The notes beneath the pieces were generated by a model, which was not told where the DNA came from, did no database searches, and saw only the letters and a list, made by a program, of their open reading frames with translations. Below, in pieces: positions 26,781 to 34,963 of a stretch of 64,000 nucleotides of DNA (positions are counted from its first letter, which is position 1; the number at the start of each line of letters is the position of its first letter). The translations under genes and the position numbers were made by a program. Source of the DNA: Chroococcus sp. FPU101 (GTDB lineage: Bacteria; Cyanobacteriota; Cyanobacteriia; Cyanobacteriales; Microcystaceae); the NCBI RefSeq assembly GCF_017312365.1, contig NZ_BLJI01000001.1, positions 248,001-312,000 of the forward strand, read 5' to 3'.

Positions 26781-26984
26781 CTAAAAAAGAACATCAGGGT
26801 AAATGTAATAAGCCTTCGTCAGTTGCCAATCTGATGAATTAAGTGGAGTACCGAAAATAGCCAAGTAACATCCAGAGTAAAAACTATTGGGGTCTGGAGC
26901 AAAATCCTAGAGCAGTCCACTTTGTTGCCAATTGGCTTGTATCAGTTCGTAAAGTTGCCTCAGTTGATTTTCTGTTGGTTCCAT
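26781..26984 (-). pseudogene. Small conserved-looking ORF with an in-frame TAG
   Basis: Read from ATG at 26984, the frame gives MEPTENQLRQLYELIQANWQ, a TAG at codon 26 (26907-26909), then DFAPDPNSFYSGCYLAIFGT to VLF and a final TAG at 26781. Coding continues smoothly across the stop, so this looks like a 67-residue gene broken by one substitution. I do not recognise the family. It lies directly upstream of the DUF6887-like gene and may once have been co-transcribed with it. Confidence 0.6.
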
Positions 26985-27099
26985 CCAACCTCAAAAAACT
27001 CTAATTATAGATTATCAAGAATTTCACTTGATCGGTTCAAGCAGTTCGACCTATAACTGATAAAGTCCAGATATAAGTTAATTGCTAAATGTCTTAATG

Positions 27100-27322
27100 C
27101 GTTTGTAAAAAGTTTGAAGGCTGAAAAATCTTGAAAAAAGCGATGTATCTTATTTGATAATAAACCTTAGTTTTGATAAATCGAAGCGATCGCATTTCAT
27201 GAACCAATCCTTAGCTCACTATTCCAATTTAGTCGATCTTCTTTGCTACAGGGCGCAAGAACAGGCTCAAGCTAATTGTGAACAATCTCACTCAACGCTT
27301 CTTCAATGATTTCCTCACTGAC
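27100..27322 (+). repeat. Truncated copy 2 of the acyl-AMP ligase promoter and 5' end
   Basis: Bases 27100-27198 closely match the 100 bases before the real ligase ATG (27883-27982), including the segment AAGTTTGAAGGCTGAAAAAT. From the ATG at 27199 the frame reads MNQSLAHYSNLVDLLCYRAQ and then runs into the 3' end of the BrnA-like gene at about 27271. The part 27222-27322 is nearly identical to copy 1. Confidence 0.8.
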
Positions 27323-27556
27323 CCCTCGTCGTTTTAAATTAGCAATTAAAGCGGTTACTGTTTGGCTTTCCATTCGTTCTAAATCTTTACGCAATCCTTG
27401 ACCAATATAAGCACGAATTAAGGGTTGATATCCAGAAAAACCGAGTAATGGTGCAAGTTGCTTAAGGTCTTCTAACACATCTTCAGGAATACGAATTGTG
27501 ATACTCGTCATTGGACGGTTTTTATCTAATCTCTTTTTCAGTGTTTCATATTTCAT
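27272..27556 (-). CDS. BrnA-like (CopG/RHH) antitoxin
   Basis: The 94-residue protein begins MKYETLKKRLDKNRPMTSIT and has a ribbon-helix-helix-like core (SITIRIPEDVLEDLKQLAPL, then LGFSGYQPLIRAYIGQGLR). It is the downstream gene of a BrnT/BrnA-type toxin-antitoxin pair: its ATG at 27556 overlaps the end of the brnT frame, which stops at 27546. Antitoxins of this type bind their toxin and repress their own operon. The toxin gene carries a premature stop, so the antitoxin may now be an orphan. Its last bases coincide with the junction to the truncated ligase copy 2. Confidence 0.8.
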   Translation of the reverse strand: MKYETLKKRLDKNRPMTSITIRIPEDVLEDLKQLAPLLGFSGYQPLIRAYIGQGLRKDLERMESQTVTALIANLKRRGVSEEIIEEALSEIVHN

Positions 27557-27836
27557 AATCTTCTCGCTCATTCGTCGTTGCTTTACGGGCTGAAATAATT
27601 CGGATTGTCTCATCTTCACGCTCAATGTGAACTACATAAAGCAGATTCCATCGACTATCTATACCAATTACTGCATCTCTTGTTTCACTATTGCGACTAG
27701 CATCAACGACAACTAGAAAGGGATCAAAAAATGCTTCCGTCGCTTGTTGAAATGTTACTCCATCATGTTTGATCGGATTAACTCTTGCTTTTTCTTCATT
27801 TCAGACAAAAGTAATACTGTTTAGCACGAAATACAC
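27546..27836 (-). pseudogene. BrnT-like ribonuclease toxin, broken by an in-frame TGA
   Basis: From GTG at 27836 the frame reads VYFVLNSITFV, then TGA at 27801-27803 (codon 12), then NEEKARVNPIKHDGVTFQQA, TEAFFDPFLVVVDASR and IRIISARKATTNEREDYEI. This is the BrnT toxin fold, an RNase whose first strands usually read FEWDxxK; here the tryptophan codon TGG has become TGA. No other start lies soon after the stop, so the toxin is probably not made. Its 3' end overlaps the antitoxin start. Confidence 0.8.
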
Positions 27837-27882
27837 GTCCATACTTCGTAAGTATAAAAGAAATGTATTTACATTGTCAATA

Positions 27883-28056
27883 CGTTTGTGAAAAGTTTGA
27901 AGGCTGAAAAATCTTGAAAAAAGCGACGTATCTTATTTAATAATAAATCTTAGTTTTGACGAATCAATCGCGATCGCATTTCATGAACCAATCCATAACT
28001 CACTATTCTAATTTAGTTAATTTGTTACGCTACAGGGCGCTCTCCCAAGCCGAACA
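27883..28056 (+). repeat. Copy 3: promoter and 5' end of the intact acyl-AMP ligase
   Basis: This is the intact version of the duplicated segment: upstream bases 27883-27982 and the first 25 codons of the ligase. It shares the AAGTTTGAAGGCTGAAAAAT block and the GCGATCGCATTTCATGAACC block with copy 2 at 27100-27270. Confidence 0.8.
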
Positions 28057-29824
28057 AATAGCTTATCGTTTTCTACAAGATGGGGAAACCGAAAAAGCAG
28101 CAATTACATATCATGAATTGGATCGAAAAGCAAGAGCGATCGCTGTTCAACTTAAATCATTGACTCATTCTGGTTCAACAGCCGTTATTATCTATCCCTA
28201 TGAATCAGGTTTAGAATTTATTGGCGCATTTATGGGGTGTTTGTATGCGGGAATTATTGCAGTTCCCTGTCATCCTCCCATGAACCGTCATGCTTATTAT
28301 GACCTACAACTCCGTCTCGCTTCTTCGGGGGCCAAGGTTATCCTCACTGAAAAAAGTTTACTATCTAAATTACAAAATCAACTCACTACACCTGATCTTA
28401 ACTGGTTCGTAACCGATGATTTATCTCTAGAAACTGCTTCAAACTGGACACATCCCGATATTAGTCCTGATACGCTGGCTTTTTTACAATATACTTCGGG
28501 TTCAACGGGACAGCCGAAAGGTGTCATGATTACCCATGATTGTATTATGCACAATCAACAGATGCTTAAACTCGCTTTTGGTCACAATGAAACATCGGTG
28601 GGTGTGGGATGGCTACCTTTATTCCATGATATGGGACTCATTGGCAAAGTGATTCAAGCGTTGTATGTGGGTCGTCCTTCAATTTTCATGTCACCTGTTG
28701 CTTTTATTCAAAAACCGATTCGCTGGTTACAAGCTATTTCTCAGTACAAAGCTACTACCAGTGGCGCACCGAATTTCGCGTTTGACTTGTTGTGTCGTCA
28801 TGTCACACCAGAACAACGAGATGATCTTGATCTTAGCAGTTGGGATGTGGCTTTCTCTGGTGCCGAACCGATACGAGTGGAGACGATGAATCGATTTTAC
28901 GAATTTTTTTCGCCTTGTGGGTTCCGTCGAGAGGCTTTTTATCCGTGTTATGGAATGGCCGAAGCAACGTTATTGATATCGGGGGGACAAAAGACGGAGT
29001 TACCTATTATTAAATACGTCAATGAAGCTGCTTTAGAAGAAAACAAAGTTATCACGACAAACCAAGAAAAGAAAGGTTATCGCGTGATGGTCGGATGTGG
29101 ACAAGCTTGGTTAGATGAACAGATTATTATTGTAGATCCAGATACATTAAATCGTAGAACAGAAAATCAAGTTGGAGAAATTTGGGTATCGGGTTTAGGT
29201 TTAGGAAAAGGTTACTGGAATGACCCCGAAAAAACTGCCAATACGTTCCATGCTTACACCAAAGATACAGCCGAAGGGCCATTTTTACGGACAGGTGATT
29301 TAGGCTTTTTACAGGGGGGTGAGTTATTTATTACAGGTCGTCTTTATGATGTATTGTTATTTTGGGGTTTTAATCACTATCCCCAACATATCGAGGAGAC
29401 TGTAGAAAACTCTCATCCTGCATTTAGAAAAAATTGTAGCGCGGCTATAGGTGTGGAAATCGAGGGAGAAAATAAACTCGTTATTGTACAAGAAGTAGAA
29501 CGAACCTATCGACAGTCTATTGTGATTGATGATTTGATTGAGTTGGTTCGATGGGCTGTTTTTGATAAACATTTTGTCAATCTTTATGCTTTTGTTTTAA
29601 TCAAAACGGGAAGTATCCCCAAAACGTCTAGTGGAAAAATTCAGCGTCATTTGTGTAAAACCAAGTATCTCGATGGTAGTTTAGATATGATTAGTGAGTG
29701 GCATTCTCCCCAAAATGCAGCAACGGATCTGACTTCAATTCTCAAACGCTATTTTAATCCGAAAACACATCTTAGAAGATATTTTACGCTGGCTAGAGGA
29801 AAAATACGGCGGTTATTTTTATGA
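27983..29824 (+). CDS. Fatty acyl-AMP ligase (FAAL-type adenylate-forming enzyme)
   Basis: The roughly 613-residue enzyme activates a fatty acid as acyl-AMP. The ATP-binding A3 loop is YTSGSTGQPKGVMITH (near residue 169), followed by GWLPLFHDMGLIG, SGAPNFAFDLLCR, the FYPCYGMAEATLLISGG segment (A5) and FLRTGDLGFL (A7). These versions are typical of FAALs rather than acyl-CoA synthetases. No carrier protein domain is fused and none lies nearby. The ATG at 27983 is preferred over a TTG nine codons earlier, since both truncated copies share this ATG. The stop overlaps the next glycosyltransferase start (ATGA), so acyl and sugar transfer may be linked, possibly in a glycolipid. Confidence 0.9.
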   Translation: MNQSITHYSNLVNLLRYRALSQAEQIAYRFLQDGETEKAAITYHELDRKARAIAVQLKSLTHSGSTAVIIYPYESGLEFIGAFMGCLYAGIIAVPCHPPMNRHAYYDLQLRLASSGAKVILTEKSLLSKLQNQLTTPDLNWFVTDDLSLETASNWTHPDISPDTLAFLQYTSGSTGQPKGVMITHDCIMHNQQMLKLAFGHNETSVGVGWLPLFHDMGLIGKVIQALYVGRPSIFMSPVAFIQKPIRWLQAISQYKATTSGAPNFAFDLLCRHVTPEQRDDLDLSSWDVAFSGAEPIRVETMNRFYEFFSPCGFRREAFYPCYGMAEATLLISGGQKTELPIIKYVNEAALEENKVITTNQEKKGYRVMVGCGQAWLDEQIIIVDPDTLNRRTENQVGEIWVSGLGLGKGYWNDPEKTANTFHAYTKDTAEGPFLRTGDLGFLQGGELFITGRLYDVLLFWGFNHYPQHIEETVENSHPAFRKNCSAAIGVEIEGENKLVIVQEVERTYRQSIVIDDLIELVRWAVFDKHFVNLYAFVLIKTGSIPKTSSGKIQRHLCKTKYLDGSLDMISEWHSPQNAATDLTSILKRYFNPKTHLRRYFTLARGKIRRLFL

Positions 29825-31044
29825 AAATTGCAATCATTAGTTCTGGTTTTCTTCCTGTAGTTGATGGGGTGACCGTGACTCAACTTTATCGACTACAAAA
29901 ATTGAGCGAATATAATCATCAGGTTTTATTATTCTGTCCCGACTATCAACCTTTAGCTCAAGTTTATCCAAATTGGCAAGATTATACAGGCGAAATTTAC
30001 TCAAATGTTAAAGTTATTAATCTTCCAAGTACATCATTTGTTGGTTTAGATTTTGAACAAAATGTCAGTCAGTCATCCTATCAAATTATTTTACAAGAAT
30101 TAGAAAAATTTCAACCCGATATTATTCATGTCGATGAACCTGAACGTTTATGGTTAGGATTTTTCAAAGTTTCTGGAATTGATTATTCTAAACGAGTTGG
30201 TATTCCATGTGTTAGCTTTTTCCATACCAATTTTGTTGAATATATGGATGATTATTTACCAATTCCATCTATTTTAATCAAGGGTTTGCAATTGGTGATG
30301 AAACGTCATCGAAAAGGAATTTATAATGCTTATGATGCTACTTTAGTTTCTAGTCGAATTACGGCTGATGATTTAGCTAAAACAGGAGTCAACAATATTA
30401 TTTATGGTCAGTTTTTAGGAATAGATACTCGTCGATTTGCTTCAGTTGTTCGAGATAAGAAATTTTGGCAGAATAAATATAATATTTCAGATATTGAAAA
30501 TAAAGTTAAACTGATTTTCTTGGGACGTTTATCTCCCGATAAAAATTGGAGGTTTACACTAAATGCTTTAACAAAGTTAGATTGTTCTAATTTGGCTTTA
30601 ATTATTGCTGGTGATGGAGAGATGCGAGAAGAAATTACGTCTAAATTCAAACAAATTACTTCAAATGCTTACTTATTAGGTCGAATCTCTCCTGATCATG
30701 TTCCAGAACTTTTAGTTAATAGTGATCTTCATGTAACAACTTCAGAAAAAGAAACGACTGGACTAACCGTATTAGAATCGTTTGCTGCTGGAATTCCCGT
30801 TATTGCACCTCGTGCAGGTGGTTTTATCAATAGTTTTAAAGATGGTGAAAACGGATTTTTATACAATTCAAGTGATGCTGATGATTTTATTGAGAAACTA
30901 AAGTTATTGATAGATAATTCTGATTTACGTCACACAATGGGAATTAAAAGTAAAGAAAGTATAATTAATTATAGTTGGGAACAAGCTGTCAAAAATTTAT
31001 TAAAAGTTTGGCAACAGGAAATAGAGAAGAAATCTAATCAATAA
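29821..31044 (+). CDS. Glycosyltransferase family 4 (SqdX/mannosyltransferase-like)
   Basis: This 407-residue GT-B protein starts MKIAIISSGFLPVVDGVTVT, with the glycine-containing loop of lipid-directed GT4 enzymes (sulfolipid synthase SqdX and phosphatidylinositol mannosyltransferases look alike here). The donor domain shows IFLGRLSPDKNW, LIIAGDGEMREE and the EX7E motif ETTGLTVLESFAAGIPVIAP. It overlaps the acyl-AMP ligase stop by four bases, so the two are surely co-transcribed and probably translationally coupled. The acceptor is unknown; a lipid made from the activated acyl chain is a reasonable guess. Confidence 0.9.
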   Translation: MKIAIISSGFLPVVDGVTVTQLYRLQKLSEYNHQVLLFCPDYQPLAQVYPNWQDYTGEIYSNVKVINLPSTSFVGLDFEQNVSQSSYQIILQELEKFQPDIIHVDEPERLWLGFFKVSGIDYSKRVGIPCVSFFHTNFVEYMDDYLPIPSILIKGLQLVMKRHRKGIYNAYDATLVSSRITADDLAKTGVNNIIYGQFLGIDTRRFASVVRDKKFWQNKYNISDIENKVKLIFLGRLSPDKNWRFTLNALTKLDCSNLALIIAGDGEMREEITSKFKQITSNAYLLGRISPDHVPELLVNSDLHVTTSEKETTGLTVLESFAAGIPVIAPRAGGFINSFKDGENGFLYNSSDADDFIEKLKLLIDNSDLRHTMGIKSKESIINYSWEQAVKNLLKVWQQEIEKKSNQ

Positions 31045-31080
31045 AATAATGTAAGTTCAGGCAGATATGAATTGTATTTT

Positions 31081-31374
31081 ATGCCTTATTTAGTTTTTTG
31101 GATGCGTCCGACTTTAATTGTTCCTCAAATTATTTAATCTGTTGTCACAATTATTAGTATTATTACTTGTCAATCTAATTTAGCCAGTGCAATTCTTTGT
31201 ATTTCTTATTTGACGGGTGCTGATAAGTTTGTTATTGCTTCAATGCTAATGATTTGTTTTGCTTTAGGACAGACGGTTATCAGTCTCAATTTTAGTGAAT
31301 CAGGACAAGAAAAATTAGCCACAAGTCTAGATTTGTGGATGCAGTTTCTTTATTTTATTTTTTTATTATATTAA
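31081..31374 (+). pseudogene. Possible membrane-protein remnant with an in-frame TAA
   Basis: From ATG at 31081 the frame gives MPYLVFWMRPTLIVPQII, a TAA at 31135-31137, then about 78 further codons with two hydrophobic segments (ASAILCISYLTGA, FVIASMLMICFALGQTVISL) to TAA at 31372. The hydrophobic pattern continues across the stop, suggesting a decayed membrane-protein gene. I do not recognise the family. The surrounding 31045-31503 holds nothing else that I can support. Confidence 0.35.
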
Positions 31375-31503
31375 TATTTTATTCTTTTAACTTAGATTAA
31401 AAATTCTAGCGAAACAATTCTTTAAAATAAAAGCTCTTAAAATTTGATGAGCGAAGTTAGAATATAAATAATCAGTCTTTTGTTTAATATTATAATATGT
31501 AAC

Positions 31504-32532
31504 ATGATCGAACAGACACAAAAAATAAACAATCAACTTTTATCTGCTGGTGAATTAGCTCATGTTTTAGAAGAAAACTCATTAGCTTCAGTAAGTTTTT
31601 ATTCTCTATTAGCTTTAGCTACTACTATTGCAACTTTTGGGCTTTTGGGAAATAATGCAGCTACGATCATTGGTGCAATGATTGTTGCACCTTTAATGAA
31701 TCCTATTGTTAGTTTAGCCTATGGGATTATTACAGGTAAGAAAAATTTACTTAAACAGTCTCTCTTTACACTTTCGACTGGAATAGTTGTCGTTATTTTG
31801 CTCGCTTATTTACTGAGTGAATTAGTCGGATCAAAAGTAGTTGGTTCAGAAATTGTTGGACGAACTGCCCCTAACCTAATCGACTTAGGAGTTGCTATTG
31901 CTTCAGGCTCGGCAGCAGGATTAGCCCTTTCTAATCGTAACATTTCTAATGCTTTACCTGGTGTTGCGATCGCAGTAGCTTTAGTACCACCTTTGTGTGT
32001 TGTTGGGATTGGTTTAGCATTAGGAAATAATGCAATTGTTGATATTACTTTAAATCGCCGCTTAAATGATAGTTTAGATATTCCAACAGGAGCTTTTTTA
32101 CTTTTTTTAACTAACTTAGCGGGCATTATTCTCTCTGCTGGTACTATTTTTGTTTTAGAAAAATATGGTGTTTTACGCAAATCTCTTCTGGGATTGTTGA
32201 TTACCTTAATTACCGCTATCCTTGTATCTCTACCTTTAAACTATCGCTTGCAGGAATTTTTATTAACTAACAAAGTTTTTCAACAAATCAATCAATTTGC
32301 TACAGTTTACGCTCAGGAGAAAGTTTGGGTGACTCAAATTGATGCTCAAGATATTTATGTAGATCAACAAAAAGACAATATTTCAGTTTCCTTAAGCGTT
32401 ACTGCTCCAAAAGATGCTATCTCTAAAGGAGATGTGACGCAATTAGAAAAATTTTTAACGGAACAAAACAAGAAACCTGTTACTCTTGAAATGCGAGTAT
32501 TGCCCTTTGAGGTTTTTAAAACTAAACCCTAG
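31504..32532 (+). CDS. DUF389 (TIGR00341-type) membrane protein
   Basis: The roughly 342-residue protein has the DUF389 core: NNAATIIGAMIVAPLMNPI, a GSAAGLALSNRN segment and GVAIAVALVPPLCVVGIGLA. About seven hydrophobic helices lie between residues 30 and 245, followed by a soluble tail of about 95 residues. The family is widespread, with no settled function. The ATG at 31504 is preferred over a TTG at 31480. It is probably transcribed alone. Confidence 0.88.
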   Translation: MIEQTQKINNQLLSAGELAHVLEENSLASVSFYSLLALATTIATFGLLGNNAATIIGAMIVAPLMNPIVSLAYGIITGKKNLLKQSLFTLSTGIVVVILLAYLLSELVGSKVVGSEIVGRTAPNLIDLGVAIASGSAAGLALSNRNISNALPGVAIAVALVPPLCVVGIGLALGNNAIVDITLNRRLNDSLDIPTGAFLLFLTNLAGIILSAGTIFVLEKYGVLRKSLLGLLITLITAILVSLPLNYRLQEFLLTNKVFQQINQFATVYAQEKVWVTQIDAQDIYVDQQKDNISVSLSVTAPKDAISKGDVTQLEKFLTEQNKKPVTLEMRVLPFEVFKTKP

Positions 32533-32665
32533 CGTCTTTAATTCGTGAATTTGCGTAAATTTCTCTAGAGCTTTATGTTAATTTTCCTCGGCTAACTGTG
32601 TATTCTAACGATAGAGATGGTCTTAATTATCCTAGCCAAAGCATCCCCCATCTCTTGCTAAGTTT

Positions 32666-33373
32666 ATGAAACATTTGTACGAATCCCACAATAAAGAACA
32701 AGAAATACAAGAGTTAATTGACGCTACGCCTTTGTTTAAAGGCTTATCTGAAGAAATTTTAAGTCAAGTTACTACTAATGCGGTCTCTCGTTCTCATCCC
32801 GCTAACCGAGTCATCCTACTCGAAAATGACTGGGGTGGTTCAGTATATTTTATTGTTGAAGGATGGGTCAAAATTCGGACTCATAATGTTGATGGAAAAG
32901 AAGTAACCCTAAATATTGTCGGTAAAGGGGAAATTATCGGCGAAATGGCCGCACTTGAAGAAGTTCCTCGTTCAACCGATGCTATTACTCTAACTACAAC
33001 GACAATTAGTAGTATTCCTGCACAAGATTTTGTCAATTTTTTAAATATCGAACCTCTAGCGGGTATCCGTTTGGCACAACTGATGGCTAAACGGTTACGT
33101 CAGTTAAACCGTCGCTTACGTTTACGAGAAGCAGACAGTTTATCAAGGGTGGTAGACACTTTGTTATTCTTAGCAGAGGGACAAGGCAAAAAAGGAATCA
33201 AAGGTCTAGAAATTCCGAACTTACCCCATCGAGAACTTAGTAGTATTAGTGGGTTAGCGCGAGAAACCGTTACAAGGTCATTGACTAAACTGGAACGAAA
33301 AGAATTGATTAGTCGAACTCAAGATATTCTTTGTATCCCAGATATGATTGCTCTAGAGCGCGTTATTGTCTAG
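32666..33373 (+). CDS. CRP/FNR-family regulator, SYCRP1-like cAMP receptor
   Basis: The 235-residue protein has a cyclic-nucleotide-binding domain (residues about 20-140) and a C-terminal winged helix (about 165-225). The phosphate-binding cassette IIGEMAALEEVPRSTDAITL has the Gly-Glu and Arg-Ser pattern needed for cAMP binding. The recognition helix is in SSISGLARETVTRSLTKLER, with the RETVTR core that reads TGTGA half-sites in E. coli CRP. The whole is very like Synechocystis SYCRP1 (cAMP-dependent, linked to motility), and it lacks the iron-cluster cysteines of FNR. A perfect TGTGA-N6-TCACA site lies at 56483 in this window. Confidence 0.82.
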   Translation: MKHLYESHNKEQEIQELIDATPLFKGLSEEILSQVTTNAVSRSHPANRVILLENDWGGSVYFIVEGWVKIRTHNVDGKEVTLNIVGKGEIIGEMAALEEVPRSTDAITLTTTTISSIPAQDFVNFLNIEPLAGIRLAQLMAKRLRQLNRRLRLREADSLSRVVDTLLFLAEGQGKKGIKGLEIPNLPHRELSSISGLARETVTRSLTKLERKELISRTQDILCIPDMIALERVIV

Positions 33374-33428
33374 AGAACTACAAAAAACTGTTAAGATCAA
33401 ACTTTCTGATTTTTGAACAAATCTTTTG

Positions 33429-34178
33429 ATGAATGACCCTATTGATGCTCGCTCTTTCTCTAAAGATGATTCTAATTGGGTTGATGCAGGAGAAGATGAA
33501 ACATCCTCCCCAATGACTTCTATCTCTCCTAAACAACCTCCACAAAAAGTTTCACCACGAAGAACAACAACCCTCGTGATGGTCGAAACGGCTTTTTTAG
33601 CGAGTACGGCTAGTCTTATTTGGTTAATTAATTATTATTTTCCTATTGGGCCACTATTGCGGATTTTCTTTCCGATACCCATTGCTTTAGTATATCTACG
33701 TTGGGGAAATCGTGCATCTTGGATGAGTGCGATCGTTTCTGGACTGTTATTATCTGTATTAATGGGGCCGACTCGTAGCATTGTTTTTTTGATGCCCTAT
33801 GGTTTAATGGGTGTTCAATTAGGGGTATGTTGGCGACGGGGCGCACCTTGGTTATTTTCGATTCTTACAGGGGCTATCTTAGGTGCTTTTGGCTTATTCT
33901 TCCGATTTTGGTTATTTTCCATCCTTTTAGGCGAGGATCTCTGGACATTCGTGATTACACAAATCACAGAATTAGCGGAATGGATTTTTCTAAAGTTAGG
34001 TTTGCTGGCTATACCAAGTTTTGAACTGATTCAAGTGTTAGCGGTTAGTACGATTTTCTTAAATAGTTTATTGTATTTATTTACCGTTCACTTGGTGGCA
34101 TTATTGGTACTAGACCGTTTAGGAAATCCGATACCTCGCCCTCCTCAATGGGTACAAGCTTTGTTAGATTATGATTGA
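33429..34178 (+). CDS. DUF2232 membrane protein
   Basis: The 249-residue protein has a hydrophilic N terminus of about 50 residues and then five to six transmembrane helices, in the pattern of cyanobacterial DUF2232 proteins (PIGPLLRIFFPIPIALVYLR, SGLLLSVLMGPTRSIVFLMP). DUF2232 members resemble S-components of ECF-type importers, but a vitamin cargo is not shown. The ATG at 33429 is used. The stop codon TGA overlaps the first bases of the IS200/IS605-type right end, so the insertion lies exactly at the end of the gene and the natural C terminus may differ slightly. Confidence 0.8.
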   Translation: MNDPIDARSFSKDDSNWVDAGEDETSSPMTSISPKQPPQKVSPRRTTTLVMVETAFLASTASLIWLINYYFPIGPLLRIFFPIPIALVYLRWGNRASWMSAIVSGLLLSVLMGPTRSIVFLMPYGLMGVQLGVCWRRGAPWLFSILTGAILGAFGLFFRFWLFSILLGEDLWTFVITQITELAEWIFLKLGLLAIPSFELIQVLAVSTIFLNSLLYLFTVHLVALLVLDRLGNPIPRPPQWVQALLDYD

Positions 34179-34184
34179 CATCCT

Positions 34185-34226
34185 CCCGCCGCTAAACACT
34201 CGTTACCTTGCGCTATAGCGGGGGAT
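34185..34226 (-). ncRNA. IS605-type right-end hairpin (possible omega-RNA 3' part)
   Basis: CCTCCCGCCGCTA and TAGCGGGGGATT form an imperfect stem around a loop of about 20 bases at the 3' end of the broken tnpB. In IS200/IS605 elements this end is both the transposition site and the 3' part of the guide RNA of TnpB. Here it is a relic, since TnpB has lost its nuclease domain. Confidence 0.4.
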
Positions 34227-34238
34227 TCCCAAACATCA

Positions 34239-34784
34239 CTATTTGGGTTTCTGTTTCCTTCCCTTACGGGTTTTTTGCAACTGCCCTTTAGAGCTATGTC
34301 TATCAGGTCTTATGTTCGCTCCACAGACTGTCACCGCAAGCCCTACGGCCAAAATCTTACGGCTGGCATTGATATCTCGGTCGTGGATTGTCCTGCATTC
34401 TGGACATTCCCACTCTCTGATATTCAATTTAAAAGCCGAACGGGTAAACTCAGCATTTCCCCCATTTCTTTTCTTTTTAAAATTGGGATATTTAGCTCGT
34501 TTAGCCCAGAAGTTTTCAAACGCTTTGCTCAAATGGCGCAACGTTTGCTGAAGTGGCACACAACTAACCTCGTTCAAAAAAGAAAGCTCAGGCTCTTTTT
34601 TCCAAAGAGTCAACATCGAGGAGGTTTCGCTATACCCTACTCTCTCTTATCGCTGATACCACCCCTCGGTACGAGCCGCCAAAGCCTTGTTGTAAACCAA
34701 ACGAACACACCCCATTGTCCTTGTCAAGAGTTCTTCTTGTTCGGGCGTTGGGTAAAACCTGTGTTTATAGGCGCGTTCAGTCAT
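34239..34784 (-). pseudogene. tnpB: TnpB (IS605 OrfB) remnant with a stop codon and a large internal deletion
   Basis: From ATG at 34784 the frame reads MTERAYKHRFYPTPEQEELL, then GCVRLVYNKALAARTEGWYQ, a TAA at 34647-34649, ERVGYSETSSMLTLWKKEPE and SCVPLQQTLRHL to AEFTRSAFKL. It then jumps to REWECPECRTIHDRDINASR, the zinc-finger and last RuvC segment with its DRDxNA aspartate. Roughly 200 residues in between, including the first two RuvC motifs, are missing. The stop probably replaces a Gln codon (CAA to TAA). The gene is dead. Confidence 0.88.
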
Positions 34785-34963
34785 TTACAACACTTGATTC
34801 AACAACTCTCACATTCTAGTAAATTCAACCTGAAAAATATGTTTCAAAAGTTAAAATTGTTCGCAAGGGTAGCACTCTTGCACGCTCGACTCACTCCCAT
34901 TCCTCCCACCGCTTCTCTTCCTTGTAAGCGGGCGTCTCTTGGGGTTTTAGATGAATTTAATTC

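Larger units (their letters stand above)
34177..34940 (-). mobile_element. Decayed IS200/IS605-group element
   Basis: The element lies between DUF2232 and the CobT-like gene. Its right end is the hairpin at 34185-34226 (CCCGCCGCTA pairing with TAGCGGGGGA), typical of IS605-group ends and of the RNA that TnpB carries. Inside is a broken tnpB on the minus strand. There is no tnpA. The left boundary, near 34790-34940, cannot be set exactly by eye. Confidence 0.7.
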
